Below are positions 43,105 through 54,124 of a stretch of 64,000 nucleotides of DNA, piece by piece. Origin of the DNA: Asparagopsis taxiformis (taxonomy: Eukaryota > Rhodophyta > Florideophyceae > Bonnemaisoniales > Bonnemaisoniaceae). A program made the translations under genes and the position numbers. The stretch is taken from positions 1 through 64,000 of the forward strand of contig JALQPE010000224.1 in the NCBI GenBank assembly GCA_030407315.1, written 5' to 3'. The notes under the pieces are model-generated. The model ran no database searches. It was not told the DNA's origin and saw only the letters and a program-made list of their open reading frames with translations. Numbering within the stretch: the stretch's first letter is position 1; each line of letters opens with the position of its first letter.

Positions 43105-43899
43105 ATGTCCACTAGGGAAGAGATGAACCCGTGGTTCTTTGATGTACTCATTGCGCGGACTTCCGCTGACACCCCCCTGATGGAGGAAAACCAAGCTGTC
43201 ATGACGACACATCCTCAGACAGAAGGTTCCGAACCAATCACACTCAACGAGTGGATCGAGGAGCAACGCTCTGATGACTTTTGTCAACAAGTATTGACAA
43301 GTCAGAAGTCTGACACTGTCTTCTTCGAAGATGACAAAGGTGTCTTTCGACGTAAATCCACCCTTGACAATTCCCACCAAGTGGTTGTACCAAGAACACT
43401 CAGGCCCCGCCTGTTGAAGATGTGTCATCACGATGTACTCGCGGGTCACCCCGGACAAAAACGTATGTATGAGACCATGCGTCTCTCGTACTACTGGCCG
43501 GCCATGGCCGCGGATATCACCGCTACGGTCGAACGTTGTCAGGCTTGCGCCAGGAACCGACTCAAGTTGCGTAGACACGCTAATACTTTGAAACTATTCC
43601 CAGCTTCAGCACCGCTGGAAGAAGTCTCTATAGACTTATTAGGCCCTCTGCCTAAAACAAAGAAGGGTAACCTTCACCTTTTAGTAATTACCTGTCGCTT
43701 CACGAAGCTTACACAGGTTGTAACATTACGCAGTATCACTGCCTACCATGTGGCTGTCGCCTTCTGCACCCACTGGGTTTTCAAGTACGGTCCCCCTAGG
43801 ACGTTGCTCTCCGATAACGGACCTCAGTTTGCTTCCAACCTTTTCCAGGCTGTTTGCCTGCAACTTGGAACAAAGAACTTGTTCACAACGACCTACTAG
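43105..43899 (+). pseudogene. Integrase, truncated within the catalytic core
   Basis: Contains the zinc-binding region HHDVLAGHPG...CQACAR (H-X4-H...C-X2-C), then the first two catalytic aspartates (SIDLLGPL and LLSDNGPQF). The sequence stops soon after, so the catalytic glutamate, the C-terminal domain and the chromodomain are missing. The junction runs into the 3' tract of the element (GTAGACGCCACAACAAAAA), so the loss is an internal deletion of about 2.8 kb relative to the left element. Confidence 0.9.
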
Positions 43900-43927
43900 G
43901 TCTAGTAGACGCCACAACAAAAAAAAT

Positions 43928-45352
43928 TGTGGGGAGGGGCTTAACGCTCACTGAGCGTTACAGACGACCTGCTAATACGAACAACGAAACTCAACGGAGT
44001 AATGCGGTTACGCAGAAAAAACAAAGCGATGTTTACGAGAAGAACGTGCTAACAGCCTACGAGGCCTACATACTACGCTAGGAACTACGGGTTATAACCA
44101 TCGTGGCTACTACGTACGGGACAAATACGAGAAGTGCAACGAGCACAACGGAAGGAGCCGCGCGGGCAAGACGAGGGAAGAAGAAAAGGGAAAAGGCTGC
44201 GAGCCGATGCAGAACGGTTGATGACGTGAAAAGGCAACGGCCTACGCGATGATGATGACGAAAAGGGAAGCGACGAACGCTCCGACGTCTGAGCCGCGGC
44301 TTGAATAATGCTCCAGCGACCGTTGTCGCAATGCCCGCTGGCACGAAACACGCGAGATGGCCGCGGCCCGCGTGCGTATCACGCTGATTCGGAACACACC
44401 CGCGTGGTGGAATTGGACACTGCATTCGATTGCAGGAAACGCCTAAGCGGGGCATTGTCGAACGATGCCAACGGGCGGGCCCCGATGATTACGAAGAGTC
44501 GGAGCGCACGCGCGCGCTCCGGCGCCGTGGCCAACCGATCAGCCAACCGGGCCGCGTACGTTTAAGCGAGATTTTTCGGGACAACTGCCACGTCCGCAGT
44601 TGTACCCGAAAAGGCGCCATGGCCCCGTGTCTCAGGCGCGTCCTGACAGGCCTCGCGTGGCCGGGACGTCCACGTGTGGGGGTGGGGCTGTGTAGTATAG
44701 GTGGCAATTCCGAAATTGCAAATATTTACGATTTCCGCGGAATTCGAATTTCGGCGGACACGACCGGCGACAGCAATGCGCGAACATTGCTGGCGCATGC
44801 GCGCGCGCAACCGGCACACGTGTGCAACGAACGTACTGGCAACGGCCAACGGACCAACGGGTCCCTACGTGCGACCCACAGGGTCCTTTCCCATTCGGGG
44901 ACGTTACGAGCAGTGTTTACACTGTAAAGCGATGCCATCGTGGCTATATAGGTATTGGCATCGTGCCGGGAGGGAAAGGGGACAATCATCGAACGAGCAA
45001 CGGCTCTAGTCTACGACTGACTTCTACGTTACGTATTACGTTTTCGCCTAACGAGGCTTCGTCTCCGTCGAGCTGCGTACTCCCTACCCATCGCCGCACG
45101 TGAGGCTGATCGCGTGTAGTGCCTACGGGCTTGGTTGAGAGCGCCTCCGGTGACGTGCCACCTCGTCCGTTAACGTAATCCTCGCGTGGATTGTTGCGTC
45201 GTGACGCTCGTGTCTACTCCCTAACCTCTACCTTCTACCGTTCTACCAATACAGTCAAACACCAGCGGGTGGCACTGTTCGTTGTTTCGTTTCGTAAGGA
45301 CAGCGTGTCCGTGGCTCGTACCAGCTACTTCTAGAACTAACGTCGTTCCACA
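43928..45352 (+). mobile_element. LTR B (1.4 kb)
   Basis: Starts TGTGGGGAGGGG, ends TCGTTCCACA. Compared with LTR A it lacks the body of the antisense ORF (deletion point near 44085) and the 259-bp insert. It keeps the hydrophobic leader and MVITRS start of the antisense ORF at 44078-44190 (minus). About 95 percent identical in the shared right half (compare 36360-37020 with 44395-45050). Confidence 0.85.
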
Positions 45353-45825
45353 GGGCACCGGAAGAGTGCCAAGCACCATTACCAAGGAAGAAGCACACTG
45401 AATCAGAAGGCAAAACGCACCCTGGGGGTAGATTGGACACCGAGCTTCCGGCTGGCTTTTACAATCAAAGGACATGGCGGTTCGCCTCTAGTTAAATACT
45501 AAATTACATGTGGCTTTTATCTCTAATTGTCCTTGTGGTTGGCGCCCAATAGGTAGGCTAAATACTGATACAGTAGGGTGGTCGAAAAACTCTGAGTGAC
45601 AGGTGCGCCGGCGGCGCTGGCCCACTGTAAATACAGTGTAAACTGTTAGCTGTAGTGTACAATTCAGTGTATCACTGGTGTCACGTGCCACGTGTTCAGT
45701 GATTGCACTGCTGTTAGAATAGATAGTCTAAAATAGTTTCGAAATAAAAGAATTGGGTAAAGTGCCCAAAATTGGAGGTGAAACACCTATCTGTAAGCGC
45801 TTCGCCAAGTGGCATTGCAATACAG
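45353..45825 (+). repeat. Left arm of a 0.47-kb inverted repeat
   Basis: Inverted match to 46305-46773 with scattered differences; positions sum to about 92130. The arm starts exactly at the last base of LTR B, so the LTR abuts it. No coding frame is conserved between arms. Confidence 0.85.
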
Positions 45826-46304
45826 GATCCATCGCGCTAAGTGCCCAGTTGACCCTTACTTGGGTTGAGGAGGGCCACAGCCGATAGATCCCTCCAGTAG
45901 GTTAGATCCAGCCGTTCCGGACCCCGCTCTACCACCCGCTATCGGGTTTGGAGACAGGTGTCCGGGCTCCAGGGGATCGATCCACCCGACAGCCCTCGGC
46001 CTACCAGGATCGCACGAGACATTCGCCTCGTGGAATCGGCGCTCTCACTCGCAAGTTCGGAGCCTTATCCCTATCTACTCATCCTCCTTGGAGGTACAAT
46101 CTATCCTACAGGGTTAAGGTCCTACAAATAGCTGGTACGAGCTATGGACACGCTTTCCTACGAAGGAAGCAACGTCAGTGACACCCACTGGTGTTTGACT
46201 GTATTGTTAGAAAGATAGGAGGTTGAGAAGGTTAGCAGTTAGACACGAGCGTCACGACGAAAAGTTCCTCGCGTTTATTACGTCCGTAAAATGAGGGTGG
46301 TGTA
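45826..46304. other. Spacer of the inverted repeat with inverted LTR-end fragment
   Basis: 46123-46262 is an inverted, diverged copy of the LTR 3' end (compare 45205-45340: GTCGTGACGCTCGTGTCTA and CAATACAGTCAAACACCAG). The remainder is unassigned. Confidence 0.7.
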
Positions 46305-46773
46305 GTGCAATGACACTTGGCGAAGCGCTTACAGATAGGTGTTTCACCTCCAATTTTGGGCACTTTACCCAATTCTTTTATTTCCGAACTATTTTAGACT
46401 ATCTATTCTAACAGCAGTGCAATCACTGAACACGTGGCACGTGACACCAGTGATACACTGAATTGTACACCACACCTAACAGTTTACACTGTATTTACAG
46501 TGTGCCATCGCCGCCGGCGCACCCGTCACTTAGGGTTTTTCGACCACCCTACTGTATCAGTATTTAGCCTACCTATTGGACACCAACCACAAGGACATTT
46601 AGGGCTACAAGCCACATATAATTTAGTATTTAACTAGAGGCGAACCGCCATGTCCTTTGATTGTAAAAGCCAGCCGGAAGCTCGGTGTCCAATCTAACCC
46701 CAGGGTGCGTTTTGCCTACTGATTCAGTGTGCTTCTCCCTTGGCTATGGTGCTTGGCACTCTTCCGGTGTCCC
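46305..46773 (-). repeat. Right arm of the 0.47-kb inverted repeat
   Basis: Reverse-complement partner of 45353-45825, including CACCTCCAATTTTGGGC and GGCGAACCGCCATGTCC boxes. Confidence 0.85.
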
Positions 46774-47682
46774 TTTTCGCTGATTCAGCTTCTCAATGTC
46801 GGGACGCTGTATCAGCATTGCCCCTGCCACGCGTCACCGGTGGTGCGCGTGCCCCTCAATCAGGTGTCTTCGGCCGCCTGGTGCCCACCCGGAGGTATGG
46901 TTGCGAGCCACTCCCAACTTGCGTTTCGCAGTCTCATTACAGCATGCTTCGACTTTGGCTATAGTGTCTAGCCTGCTTTTGGAACCCATTCCCCGCTGTA
47001 TCAGCTTTCTGTCCTGGCCGTCGTGCTGGTTCAGCAACCCCCCCCCCCCGCCGACCAATCGGACTTGGTTATTGATGTGCTCCCAACTATCGTTTTGCAG
47101 TCTCATAGAAGCCTGCTTCGTCTTTGGCTATAGCGCGGACCGCGCCGACCCTGGTCACTCTCTGATTCAGTCTTTGACTGGTTATTCTGCTGGATCAGCT
47201 TCCCTTTCCCTGATACCACGCGTCACCAGTGGTGTGCGTGCCCTTCGATCAGGTATCTTCGGGTGCCTGGTGCCCGGCTCTTGAGCCACTGCTCCTCTCC
47301 CGCTGTACCAGCGTATCGCTGTATGCATCGCTGTACCAGCGCCCGCCCTATCCTATAGGGCTCCCCCTTCTTCTTCCTTTTTTGCTTCTTATACAGGGCA
47401 CTCATCCCTTTTGTGCCTGGTGTCCTCCCTTCTTCCCTATTAGGGTTTGTGAACCACCATCCTTTCGGGGCACCACCATGACTCACCATGTTACCACAGG
47501 ATTCTAGACGGATCGTCTGTGTGGCCTTACAACCCACACTAAGGCAGGCGATTCGCCTTTGCTCTACCACACTCGACCTGAGCCTGACTACCGAGACAGG
47601 AGGGCTCGAACACCTTGCGGTGCTTAGCCGAATCGGCTCACTAACCTAAGTCGAATCGACCAAGCCATTGCACTACAGGTGG
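46774..47682. other. Repeat-rich sequence, no gene
   Basis: A direct repeat of about 60 bp (CACGCGTCACCGGTGGTGCG at about 46826 and its variant at about 47215). C/T-rich, with an 11-base C run at about 47040. It probably belongs to a minus-oriented retroelement leader next to the inverted LTR remnant. Confidence 0.5.
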
Positions 47683-48152
47683 CACATCACCGGAGGCGCT
47701 CCCAACCAAGCCCGTAGGCACTACACGCGATCAGCCTCACTTGTGGCGATGGATATGAAGTGCGCAGCTCGACGAAAACGAAAGCCTCGTTAGGCGAAAA
47801 CGTAAACGTAGACCGTAGAATTCAGTTGTAGACTAGAGCTGTTTCTCGTTCGATTCTTGTCCCTTTTCCCTCCTGACACGACTCCAATCCTATTTAGCCA
47901 CGATGGCATCTCATTACAGTTTAGACACTGTTCGTAACGTCCCAGAATGGGAAAAGACCTTTTGGTTCGCACTTGGGGACTCGTTGGTCCGTTGCCCGCG
48001 TGCTATTCTGTTCGTTTCACACGTGTGTCGATTGCGCGCGCACATGCGCCAGTAATGCTCGTACATTTCTGTCCCCGGTCGAGTCTGCCGAAATTCGAAT
48101 TCCGCGGAAATCGTAATAATCTGCCATTTTTCCAATTTGCCACGTATACTAC
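47683..48152 (-). mobile_element. Inverted, diverged LTR remnant
   Basis: The reverse complement aligns with 44690-45160 of LTR B from GTAGTATA to the GTGCCACCT box. It lacks the 259-bp insert of LTR A. It shows that a third copy of this LTR family lies in the opposite orientation. Confidence 0.85.
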
Positions 48153-49606
48153 AATCATGGATCTGATTTTCGTAGATTCTTCGGAGATGGTGGGGTATTC
48201 AGAACTTCACATTCTGTTCTGCATTGTGGTGTGTCGTTGTATGTATTTATCAATGGTGTCACCGATGTTGAGGGTAATGCTTCTCGCTTCTTCTTCAATA
48301 ATTATGGGGTCAATAGTAGTTAGCTCAGTGACTGTGTCCCAAATTTTCGGGAGGAAGAGATACGGAGGGAGTTGGAGCGATTCGGGGGGTAGTGTGGATG
48401 TGATAGTTTTGGGAAGGCTGGAAATGATGATAAAAATAGAGGCGATGTTGTTGGCGTTTGTAATTGGTGGAATCTGAGGGTTCGGTCGGGGCTGTACTTT
48501 ATGCGTTTAGGTGATCGTCGAGGCAGATGTCGGATGCGAGAGGTTCGAGGGTGCGGAGCCAGATGGGGAAATTGTCAAGTTCGAGGGGAGGGAGGTCTGT
48601 ACGTTCCATGATGTGGGGGAAAGGGGGATGTGTGATCGCGGGCAGTGGGCGCTTTAAGGCCGATAACCTGTTAGAAGATTGTGTCTATTACGAGTACCTT
48701 CTTCGGTTTATTCAATTCAGTTGGTCAAGTATAATCTTCTGTCTCGTAACCGGCAGCGGTCTCTATGACAGGCTGTCTCTTATTAACATCCTGACAGTTT
48801 GGACAAGGTTTTGGTTTTGCAATTTCACTTTTGAAAATGAGGAAAAGCTTGGTCACGCGAAGTGGCCGAGTCGCGGGCCCCTCCCAGAGGGGTTGTTTTA
48901 GGAGGTAAAGCTCTACGGTTATTTTTTGGGCGTTTTAGGGAACAGCAAATAAGAAGCCGTCTAAAAGGAGGACGTGATGATCTGATTGGTGGAGAGGCTA
49001 ACGGTGGACGAGTTGCTCTGATTGGTCGAAATCGGCAGATGAGTCGCTCTGATTGGCTACCCTCTCTACCGGCGGTAGGAAAAGCACTCCCCAATGCCAG
49101 CTGGCATGGGGAACATGATGGACAAAGTGATCACACCGACTAAATATTGAATAAATCACACCTCACCATCTTGGAATAGGAATAAAAGTTGATTCTGGAA
49201 AAGATTCGAATCTTTGGCATGAACGCCATACGGTTGGCCTGGCCGGGCCAGATTCATACTGTGAGAATCAAACTGAAATGATTCCATAATAGATGACTGC
49301 CATCCATCCTACTCTCTTCGCGTCATATCTAAACATCCAATCAATCGTCGTCTTTCGCAGAAGTGATCAGTCTCTGCAAATTAATGCCTGAACATCCAAT
49401 CATACTCATGTTTTCTGTGTACAAGACCATAGCTACCAGGCATATACAATCTGATCCGCCCCTTCCCATCTGCCCTAATTCCTCGGGCGCTCTTTGCTAT
49501 CCACATATCGAATCACTCGAGCCCCCGTTCAAATGAAAGCAGTATTCCGATTGTGACGACGTTTCTCCCTTCTCTCCATCCACACTGAGTAGTCTCATCT
49601 CCGACG
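48153..49606. other. Intergenic, transition to host gene block, no gene called
   Basis: Scattered frames of 60-120 codons without domains. 48250-48680 is G-rich on plus. Three related phrases (CTGATTGG...) occur at 48980-49060. Nothing else is recognised. Confidence 0.4.
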
Positions 49607-50524
49607 ATGGACATTTCCGACCAATTTTCGTCCTTTACGCAGCAAATTGCAGGGCTGATCAAACATGAAGGCCAAATCCCAACTCCAGTCATTCTGCATG
49701 CTGCAGCCAGCAAAATTGCAACCTTCCTCTCATCAGTGAACCTACAGGTTCCAGCTGTCGATCTCACTGACATAGCGCTTGCCCGTGCTTTTATCGTCAT
49801 AGCATTACCACCACTCTTTTGGAATATCATCGGACCCTTCGAGTATTACACAAACATCCCATCAAAAATGACCTTTAAGCCAATAGTTGGAATATACCTT
49901 TGTGCCATACTGATTGCTTCTCTATGCATGTATCGTGACGCTTTGTTCAAGGAGGCAATTAACAGTCAAGTTACCCTCGATGCTATGGATACTCCAATGT
50001 TCCACGCTCTTGGAATCATAGTCGGATGTTGCGGTATTCTCGCAATGGGCGGCGCTTATTACAGACTGGGCATTACTGGCACATACATGGGCGATTATTT
50101 TGGTGTGTTTCAGGAATCTAGAATTACCTCGTTCCCATTCAACGTTTTAACTCATCCGATGTATGATGGGTCAGTGCTTATCCATCTGGCGGTATCAATT
50201 CTGTACGTCAAATCTATCGAGTTGACGCTCGCGTGCCAGCATTACGTTGAATATATCTTCTACTCACCAATTTTCATATTTTCCACAGTGAAAGAAGTCC
50301 AACTGGTCTCTTTCTAACTGCGTGGGTCTTTTTCTGCTACAGACTGGGGTGTACGATCGAAGAGTACGTCGAGAAGTAATCAATGTTTACACCATTTAGC
50401 ACACTTGTTTTGTACATTTGCATTCTGACACGCTGCACGCTCTCTCTACAGACCATTCACAGCAAAAATGTACGAGGAATATCACAAGAGGATGGAACTC
50501 GAAAAGGGGCGTAAATCCAACTAG
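49607..50524 (+). CDS. PEMT: Phosphatidylethanolamine/phospholipid N-methyltransferase, 3 exons
   Basis: Exons 49607-50202, 50289-50363 and 50452-50524 join to a 247-residue protein; introns of 86 and 88 bp start GTACGT and end CAG. The spliced C-terminal half carries the PEMT signature: GTYMGDYFG, FPFNVLTHPMYDGS, SPTGLFLTA and, across the second junction, EEPFTAKMYEEY. The match to animal PEMT across both junctions supports the splicing. Several hydrophobic segments fit an ER membrane enzyme that uses S-adenosylmethionine to methylate phosphatidylethanolamine (or its methylated forms) towards phosphatidylcholine. The N-terminal 90 residues are an extra segment with one membrane span. First gene of the host block; its neighbours are unrelated. 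Confidence 0.85.
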
Positions 50525-50801
50525 ACTCCAACAACCAAACTTTGAGTCGACGTACCACCAGCTATCGCATCAGTTACATGGCCGTAGCGTTGGCTAGCAC
50601 CAATCCGGAGACTGGCATTTTAACTCTAGTAGACATATGTTTCTGAAGCAATGTCTATCAGTAGCATTCCAGGAATCTTGTTTCCATCAATCCATGTTCG
50701 ATACAAACAGTGAGGATCGCAAATTTTCAGGCGTTTTTTTGTGCATCACACTATTTTTTGTTGTATTGTCATGCGTCGATCATCCGGTCGACAGATCATC
50801 A

Positions 50802-50809
50802 TATATAAA
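50802..50809 (+). promoter_or_regulatory. TATA box upstream of small membrane protein gene
   Basis: TATATAAA lies 63 bp before the ATG at 50872, a fitting distance for a TATA promoter with a short leader. Confidence 0.5.
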
Positions 50810-50871
50810 GCGCATCCCATCTCTGCGACCGAATTGAACTCGGCATCCTTCCCGTCACACACCGAGTCGAC

Positions 50872-51147
50872 ATGACCGTTTACGTCGGAATCGGTGTCGG
50901 CTTCAGCCTTGGCTTCATTCTGCTCGTGCTGGCGATAATAGTTCTTGTCCTTTACTATCGAAGAAGGCGCCGCAGTGGTCGTCCGATAATCTCACGACAA
51001 CTCAAGCAAACGATACAGGAGCTTCCTTCGAGAGTTCGCTATCCTCAACGACCAGAGCGAGCTGCACGAGCATCGCCTAGTCGTCGAACTTCACATCGCC
51101 ATTCATCACGTCGCCATTCAACACAAAGGCGTTCGCGCCGTTGTTAA
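50872..51147 (+). CDS. Small single-pass membrane protein with basic tail
   Basis: 91 residues. Residues 5-27 are one hydrophobic span (GFILLVLAIIVLVLYY), directly followed by RRRRR, so the tail (30-91) is probably cytosolic. The tail is rich in Arg, Ser and His (SRRTSHRHSSRRHS). No family recognised. Supported by the TATA box and a clean ATG. The stop lies 24 bp from the end of the convergent RNase gene. Confidence 0.5.
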   Translation: MTVYVGIGVGFSLGFILLVLAIIVLVLYYRRRRRSGRPIISRQLKQTIQELPSRVRYPQRPERAARASPSRRTSHRHSSRRHSTQRRSRRC

Positions 51148-51171
51148 AATTTTCTCATCCTGCTACAGATA

Positions 51172-53832
51172 TCAACTTGTTTCGCAATCCGATACGTCAG
51201 AAAACATCTCCTCTAAGTCGTTGTCAAAGTCTTCAGATTGTGATTCACCCATAGAGAGAGTGGCCTCTGCACGCAGCACGCCTTCTCTTGGGTTGACGTT
51301 CGACATCTTTACAGAAAGCTTTGTACCGGGCTTGGTGCCTGTTGGTAAGTTGGCAACGACTTGAAACCCGTACTTTTCCAGATGGACAAACCCCACACCA
51401 TCTTTGTCTCTCATCTGTCGAATATACATGCCTTCGTATGTCGTGTGAGGGCCGTTGCGTCGCAGGAATTCATACTGCCAATATTTCTTTGTTCGAGTTT
51501 CAAGTTTTCGCATAACTCGTCCGATGTCCATGATTCTACCTATTTCCTTCTGAATATCTGCCTTGCACAGTGGACATTTTTCTCCGCGCAAATGTGCCTT
51601 CAACTGTAAATGGCTGATAATATCCGAGCTTCTTCGGATTGGAGAAGTCATCTGTACATATTCATCCAGTCCGAGCGATGCGTGCACTATGGCCTCCGTT
51701 TTGATTTCTGACGGGGTTGCATTTTGGAATGCCATTGATGCTCGCAGTGGTCCGTCAGGTACAGATTCCAGCACTTCATCTTCGGGATAGTCAAACGGTT
51801 CTTGACCGCGGAATGGCAACACTATTCCTTCCCTTCTGGCTATCATGCCTGCGATATTGCAGGCTGTAATCATCAACTCTGATACTAAAAGCCACGATTT
51901 GGTGTTGGTCTTGACGACCCCAACGAGCACTTCAGGCTCCTCCGAGCTCATGTTGTTGACTTTAACATCTGAGAAATCGGAATTGATGATGATAGCGCCT
52001 CCTTCCATCTCTCTCCAATGTATTCTTTTCTCAGCAAGAGCGCATAGGGTTTTGAGATCATCATGTTCGCTACCGTCTGGTGCGATGAGATGTGTCTCAA
52101 CTTCTTCGTAAGTCATTCGAATAGGACTCGAAATTCGACTGGTCTCAATGCGAATTGACTCTTCTTGCAGACTGCCATCATCATTGATATGGAATGAAAC
52201 AGTGAGTGCGGTACCGTCAGACTCGATACCATCCAGGGAGAATAGGCTTGTAGCGATATGTTCCGGAAACATAGTTAGCTTGTGTGTGGGCAGATACAGT
52301 GTGGCGACCCTACCCATAGCTTCCTGTAAAATGGGGTGTTCAATGTCAGACAAGTATCGTGTAGGATCTGCAATGTGCACCATAATAAGTGATGACTCGG
52401 CATCCCAGGATATCGCATCGTCTACTTCCGATGTATCAGCACTATCGACTGCATAGGCTCGGAGGCTGCGAAAGTCGCGCCGCCTATTCGCGTCAATATC
52501 ATGAGGAGGATTGGCAATCATTTCGTCGGCGAGCACTTTCAGCTTTTCATCAAACTCAGCTTTTCGAATCAAGTCAGACTTGTAAAGAGCCAGATTTTCA
52601 TGAACGGAAAACACTTGCAAGTTAACAAGCACTTTCAGGGCGTTGGATGGTAAGATCTGCATTTCAATTGCTTCGAATACCTCCTTCACCATATTGCGTT
52701 CTTTTTCCGACAAATGGACAATGGTATTTTCAGCACCGGACACAAAGCGATTGTCAGAATACGGATTGTTATCTGTCTCCACGGCCATATCCTTGAGAAT
52801 TTCTATAATTCGGTTGGCTTCATCCTCACCAAATGCTGCTTCGAACTGTTCAGCACTCCGGTTGTGATATGACGCAGCAATAGCCTTCTTGCGAATGAGG
52901 CCTTCCTCTTCTCGCTTTTGCCCAAGCTCCTTCTGCTTGATAGAGGCTTCAACAAGCTGCGGTGACCTATGCTCATACACAAGTTTGCCTTTAATATTCC
53001 GCTCTTTAAAGAACATACCGTCGTTGGATAGCAACATGTGCATCGCGTACAAAGATACTGGATCTGTAGCACCGAATGTGAGATCTGAAAGAAGTGTCAA
53101 TTCAATGTTTCTGAGATCGACATCTTCATCAGATTGCAAGAGTTCCCAGGCAACCTGCAGACATTCTTCGCTGCCCTGTAGCTTTTCCTGACATCTACGC
53201 TTCAATTCAGGTATGCCATCCTCCAGACTGTGAGTGTCGGAGTTCCCGATAATATAGACGACCTGCTTTGGAGTAATGCTATGACTGACATTACGGTCAT
53301 CTTGCACAATCCAATTTCGTTTTCCATTCGGCTTGAGGACTTGTCCAAGAATTCGTCCGCCAGAACTGGACTGAAATTCGAGAACGATACCCTCAGATAT
53401 GGCATTCGTAGCTGGTGGACCGACAGTCATAGAAATTCCATGGCGATTAACTCTGCGTGTCGGATGAATGATTTGGATCGGGTGTGACCGCAATGGAACA
53501 CTGGCTGGGAACCGATTGAGCGAAAAGCGCGACGTGTGCGCATTCGTGCGAGAGAGATACAATGGACTGCTCGGGATGACGAAAAGCAGGGGTTTTTTTC
53601 TATTGTCGAGAGACCAAAATGTTGTGCGCGAGGTCATGTTCGCAAGTTTTCCTGTCTGATAAGCACACAATGCTACTCGGGGTTTTGACAGTACCTGAAT
53701 ATAAGGGAGGCGTAGCGTATAGAAAATGATATTGCTTTCGCGTTCAACTTCCAAACGCAAGCAAGTAGAGATGATTGGAACGAGAAAACAGTGAAGGTGG
53801 GAATAGAATCGGTCTACGGCCGATGACCTCAT
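51172..53832 (-). CDS. RNR1: RNase II/R family exoribonuclease, probably organellar
   Basis: The open frame has 886 residues. The RNB catalytic core has VDSADTSEVDDAISW with the metal-binding aspartates D463, D466, D471 and D472, then SPIRRSSDIISHLQLKAHL. The C-terminus has a short S1-like RNA-binding stretch (GFVHLEKYGF) and an acidic end. The enzyme degrades RNA 3' to 5' hydrolytically. Before the core lie about 300 residues with cold-shock/winged-helix-like character. The first methionine may be too far upstream: M66 (53637) starts a Ser/Arg-rich segment without acidic residues that looks like a plastid or mitochondrial transit peptide, as in the plant organellar RNR1 used for rRNA maturation. 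Gene symbol by analogy. Confidence 0.85.
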   Translation of the reverse strand: MRSSAVDRFYSHLHCFLVPIISTCLRLEVERESNIIFYTLRLPYIQVLSKPRVALCAYQTGKLANMTSRTTFWSLDNRKKPLLFVIPSSPLYLSRTNAHTSRFSLNRFPASVPLRSHPIQIIHPTRRVNRHGISMTVGPPATNAISEGIVLEFQSSSGGRILGQVLKPNGKRNWIVQDDRNVSHSITPKQVVYIIGNSDTHSLEDGIPELKRRCQEKLQGSEECLQVAWELLQSDEDVDLRNIELTLLSDLTFGATDPVSLYAMHMLLSNDGMFFKERNIKGKLVYEHRSPQLVEASIKQKELGQKREEEGLIRKKAIAASYHNRSAEQFEAAFGEDEANRIIEILKDMAVETDNNPYSDNRFVSGAENTIVHLSEKERNMVKEVFEAIEMQILPSNALKVLVNLQVFSVHENLALYKSDLIRKAEFDEKLKVLADEMIANPPHDIDANRRRDFRSLRAYAVDSADTSEVDDAISWDAESSLIMVHIADPTRYLSDIEHPILQEAMGRVATLYLPTHKLTMFPEHIATSLFSLDGIESDGTALTVSFHINDDGSLQEESIRIETSRISSPIRMTYEEVETHLIAPDGSEHDDLKTLCALAEKRIHWREMEGGAIIINSDFSDVKVNNMSSEEPEVLVGVVKTNTKSWLLVSELMITACNIAGMIARREGIVLPFRGQEPFDYPEDEVLESVPDGPLRASMAFQNATPSEIKTEAIVHASLGLDEYVQMTSPIRRSSDIISHLQLKAHLRGEKCPLCKADIQKEIGRIMDIGRVMRKLETRTKKYWQYEFLRRNGPHTTYEGMYIRQMRDKDGVGFVHLEKYGFQVVANLPTGTKPGTKLSVKMSNVNPREGVLRAEATLSMGESQSEDFDNDLEEMFSDVSDCETS

Positions 53833-54124
53833 CTGATAGAAACTCAGGCTGAGAGCTGTGGTGATAAGTAGGTCGGAGATGAGACAAAAAATAACGGAAA
53901 TTCAGGACACTTTTAGCTCTCGTGATTGGCCAGTTTTTGTCGAACGAATTGGCGCGATCCAGCAATGCTACCTTCTTAATCTCCGCCTACTTCGTGGAGC
54001 ACAAGTGATCCATGTCGTACTCATCCAGAATATTGGACTGCAACGGTCGACCTGGTGTCCTTCTACTCTCTCGTGCCAAATATTTATGTAACCTTGCAAC
54101 ATCCTCCAACCCAACTATTCCGCA

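Larger units (their letters stand above)
37590..43927 (+). mobile_element. Interior of a decayed Ty3/gypsy retrotransposon
   Basis: Order gag, protease, reverse transcriptase, RNase H, integrase is that of Metaviridae. It is bounded by LTR A and LTR B. Inactivating changes seen: in-frame TAG at 39382, TAG at 40935, an 8-bp duplication near 41170, a foreign insert at about 42887-43104, and loss of the integrase 3' end and the 3' region at 43900. Confidence 0.9.

Noticed and set aside
47600..47690. tRNA-like sequence on the minus strand (TTCGAGCC box)
   Set aside because: The bases around the TTCGAGC loop do not pair into a 5-bp T stem and no acceptor stem closes; not a tRNA.
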